Shown here: piece by piece, positions 5,542 through 5,845 of the stretch
Layout of the letters: the number at the start of each line of letters is the position of its first letter
Position numbering within the stretch: position 1 is the stretch's first letter
From: JAYXXU01 sp049301135
GTDB taxonomy: Bacteria > Pseudomonadota > Gammaproteobacteria > Pseudomonadales > Moraxellaceae
Assembly (NCBI GenBank): GCA_049301135.1
Contig: JBAQKP010000205.1
Coordinates: 1 to 5,845, forward strand
Direction of reading: 5' to 3'
DNA length: 5,845 nt
Made by a program: the position numbers and the translations under genes
Notes under the pieces: model-generated
What the model was told of the DNA's origin: nothing
Seen by the model: the letters and a program-made list of their open reading frames with translations, nothing else
The model's database searches: none

Positions 5542-5558
5542 CTCCATTAGATCCATTA
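5542..5558 (-). promoter_or_regulatory. Hemoglobin ribosome binding site within a 7-base direct repeat
   Basis: The minus strand reads TAATGGA twice, two bases apart (5558-5552 and 5549-5543). The second copy runs on into GGAG (5545-5542), which lies 7 bases before the ATG at 5534 and supports that start. The upstream copy (GGA only) would be too far away to serve the same start, so it may be chance. Confidence 0.55.
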
Positions 5559-5570
5559 AATTGAAAAGAA

Positions 5571-5845
5571 TTAGAAGGCCGCTTGCGCTGATACATAAAA
5601 TGCTTTGGAATCTTCTTGGAACGGAAGATTGCCAAAATCGACCGCCGCCAGCGTGAGTGACCAACGCTTATTCGGCACATAGGCGATAAAGAAGTCATGC
5701 GCCGTGTCTTCCTTGGCTAGATTGGGTGCACCGAGCAAACCCAAGACTTCTTGCTGCTTCAGACGGTTGCTCTGGGTGCGCACTTCTGCACCAATAATCA
5801 CCTGCTCACTCAAAAACAGCCCAAGCGAGCCTTCATGTTCTAACT
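5571..5845 (-). CDS. C-terminal part of an outer-membrane beta-barrel-like protein (possibly DUF3034), cut by window edge
   Basis: Only the last 90 residues are in the window; the frame is open to position 5845, so the start lies beyond it. A TTG at 5813 sits inside the frame and is not a credible start, because coding-like sequence (GSLGLFL) continues upstream. The visible part shows alternating hydrophobic strands separated by turns: LGLFLSEQVIIGAEVRTQS, HDFFIAYVPNKRWSLTLAAVDFG and a final AFYVSAQAAF. A terminal aromatic Phe on the last strand is the classic signal for insertion of barrels into the outer membrane by the Bam complex. From memory the pattern (GAEYRT, then FxAWxPxK, then AAYVDLG, then a terminal strand ending in F) fits the uncharacterised DUF3034 family, but I could not check this. 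It precedes the exported hemoglobin gene by 36 bases and is probably in the same transcript. Confidence 0.7.
   Translation of the reverse strand, partial: LEHEGSLGLFLSEQVIIGAEVRTQSNRLKQQEVLGLLGAPNLAKEDTAHDFFIAYVPNKRWSLTLAAVDFGNLPFQEDSKAFYVSAQAAF

Noticed and set aside
5571..5813. Complete 80-residue small protein starting at TTG 5813
   Set aside because: The frame continues without a stop to the window edge with barrel-like sequence, so this is the tail of a larger gene.

Overview
The window looks like ordinary chromosome from a gammaproteobacterium of roughly balanced base composition. Details of RecR (the ATNATIEGQATAHYL stretch and the GELEYVDSHTLSQAL tail) resemble, from memory, Acinetobacter-type RecR, so a Moraxellaceae relative is my best guess; MetZ resembles the Pseudomonas/Moraxellaceae enzymes. 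This assignment is inference and was not tested by any search. No mobile element, tRNA, rRNA or CRISPR array is visible.

Layout. (1) Positions 5-2239, minus strand: metZ, ybaB and recR lie head to tail with gaps of 39 and 24 bases, an operon-like group that joins homocysteine synthesis (MetZ) to a nucleoid-associated protein (YbaB) and a recombination mediator (RecR). (2) Positions 2240-2528: a 289-base divergent intergenic region with a plausible extended -10 promoter for the plus-strand gene, a weak candidate promoter for metZ and one doubtful small ORF. (3) Positions 2529-4581, plus strand: a PHA-synthase-like alpha/beta hydrolase carrying Ser instead of the usual Cys nucleophile, followed 40 bases later by a 3-hydroxyisobutyrate-dehydrogenase-family oxidoreductase. 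(4) Positions 4582-4654: a short convergent spacer with hairpins. (5) Positions 4655-5845, minus strand: three genes in tight order encoding envelope proteins. These are the C-terminal end of an outer-membrane beta-barrel-like protein (cut by the window edge, possibly DUF3034), an exported group 1 truncated hemoglobin, and a small periplasmic class I cytochrome c.

How they work together. The first group combines housekeeping functions. The PhaC-like/HIBADH-like pair may act on hydroxyacyl or hydroxyacid compounds, but the substrate cannot be read from sequence. The most interesting part is the right end: an exported globin, a c-type cytochrome and an outer-membrane barrel, probably co-transcribed, suggest a little-characterised extracytoplasmic heme redox or gas-ligand module. 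Several start codons were moved from the longest open frame on the basis of Shine-Dalgarno position or signal-peptide position.
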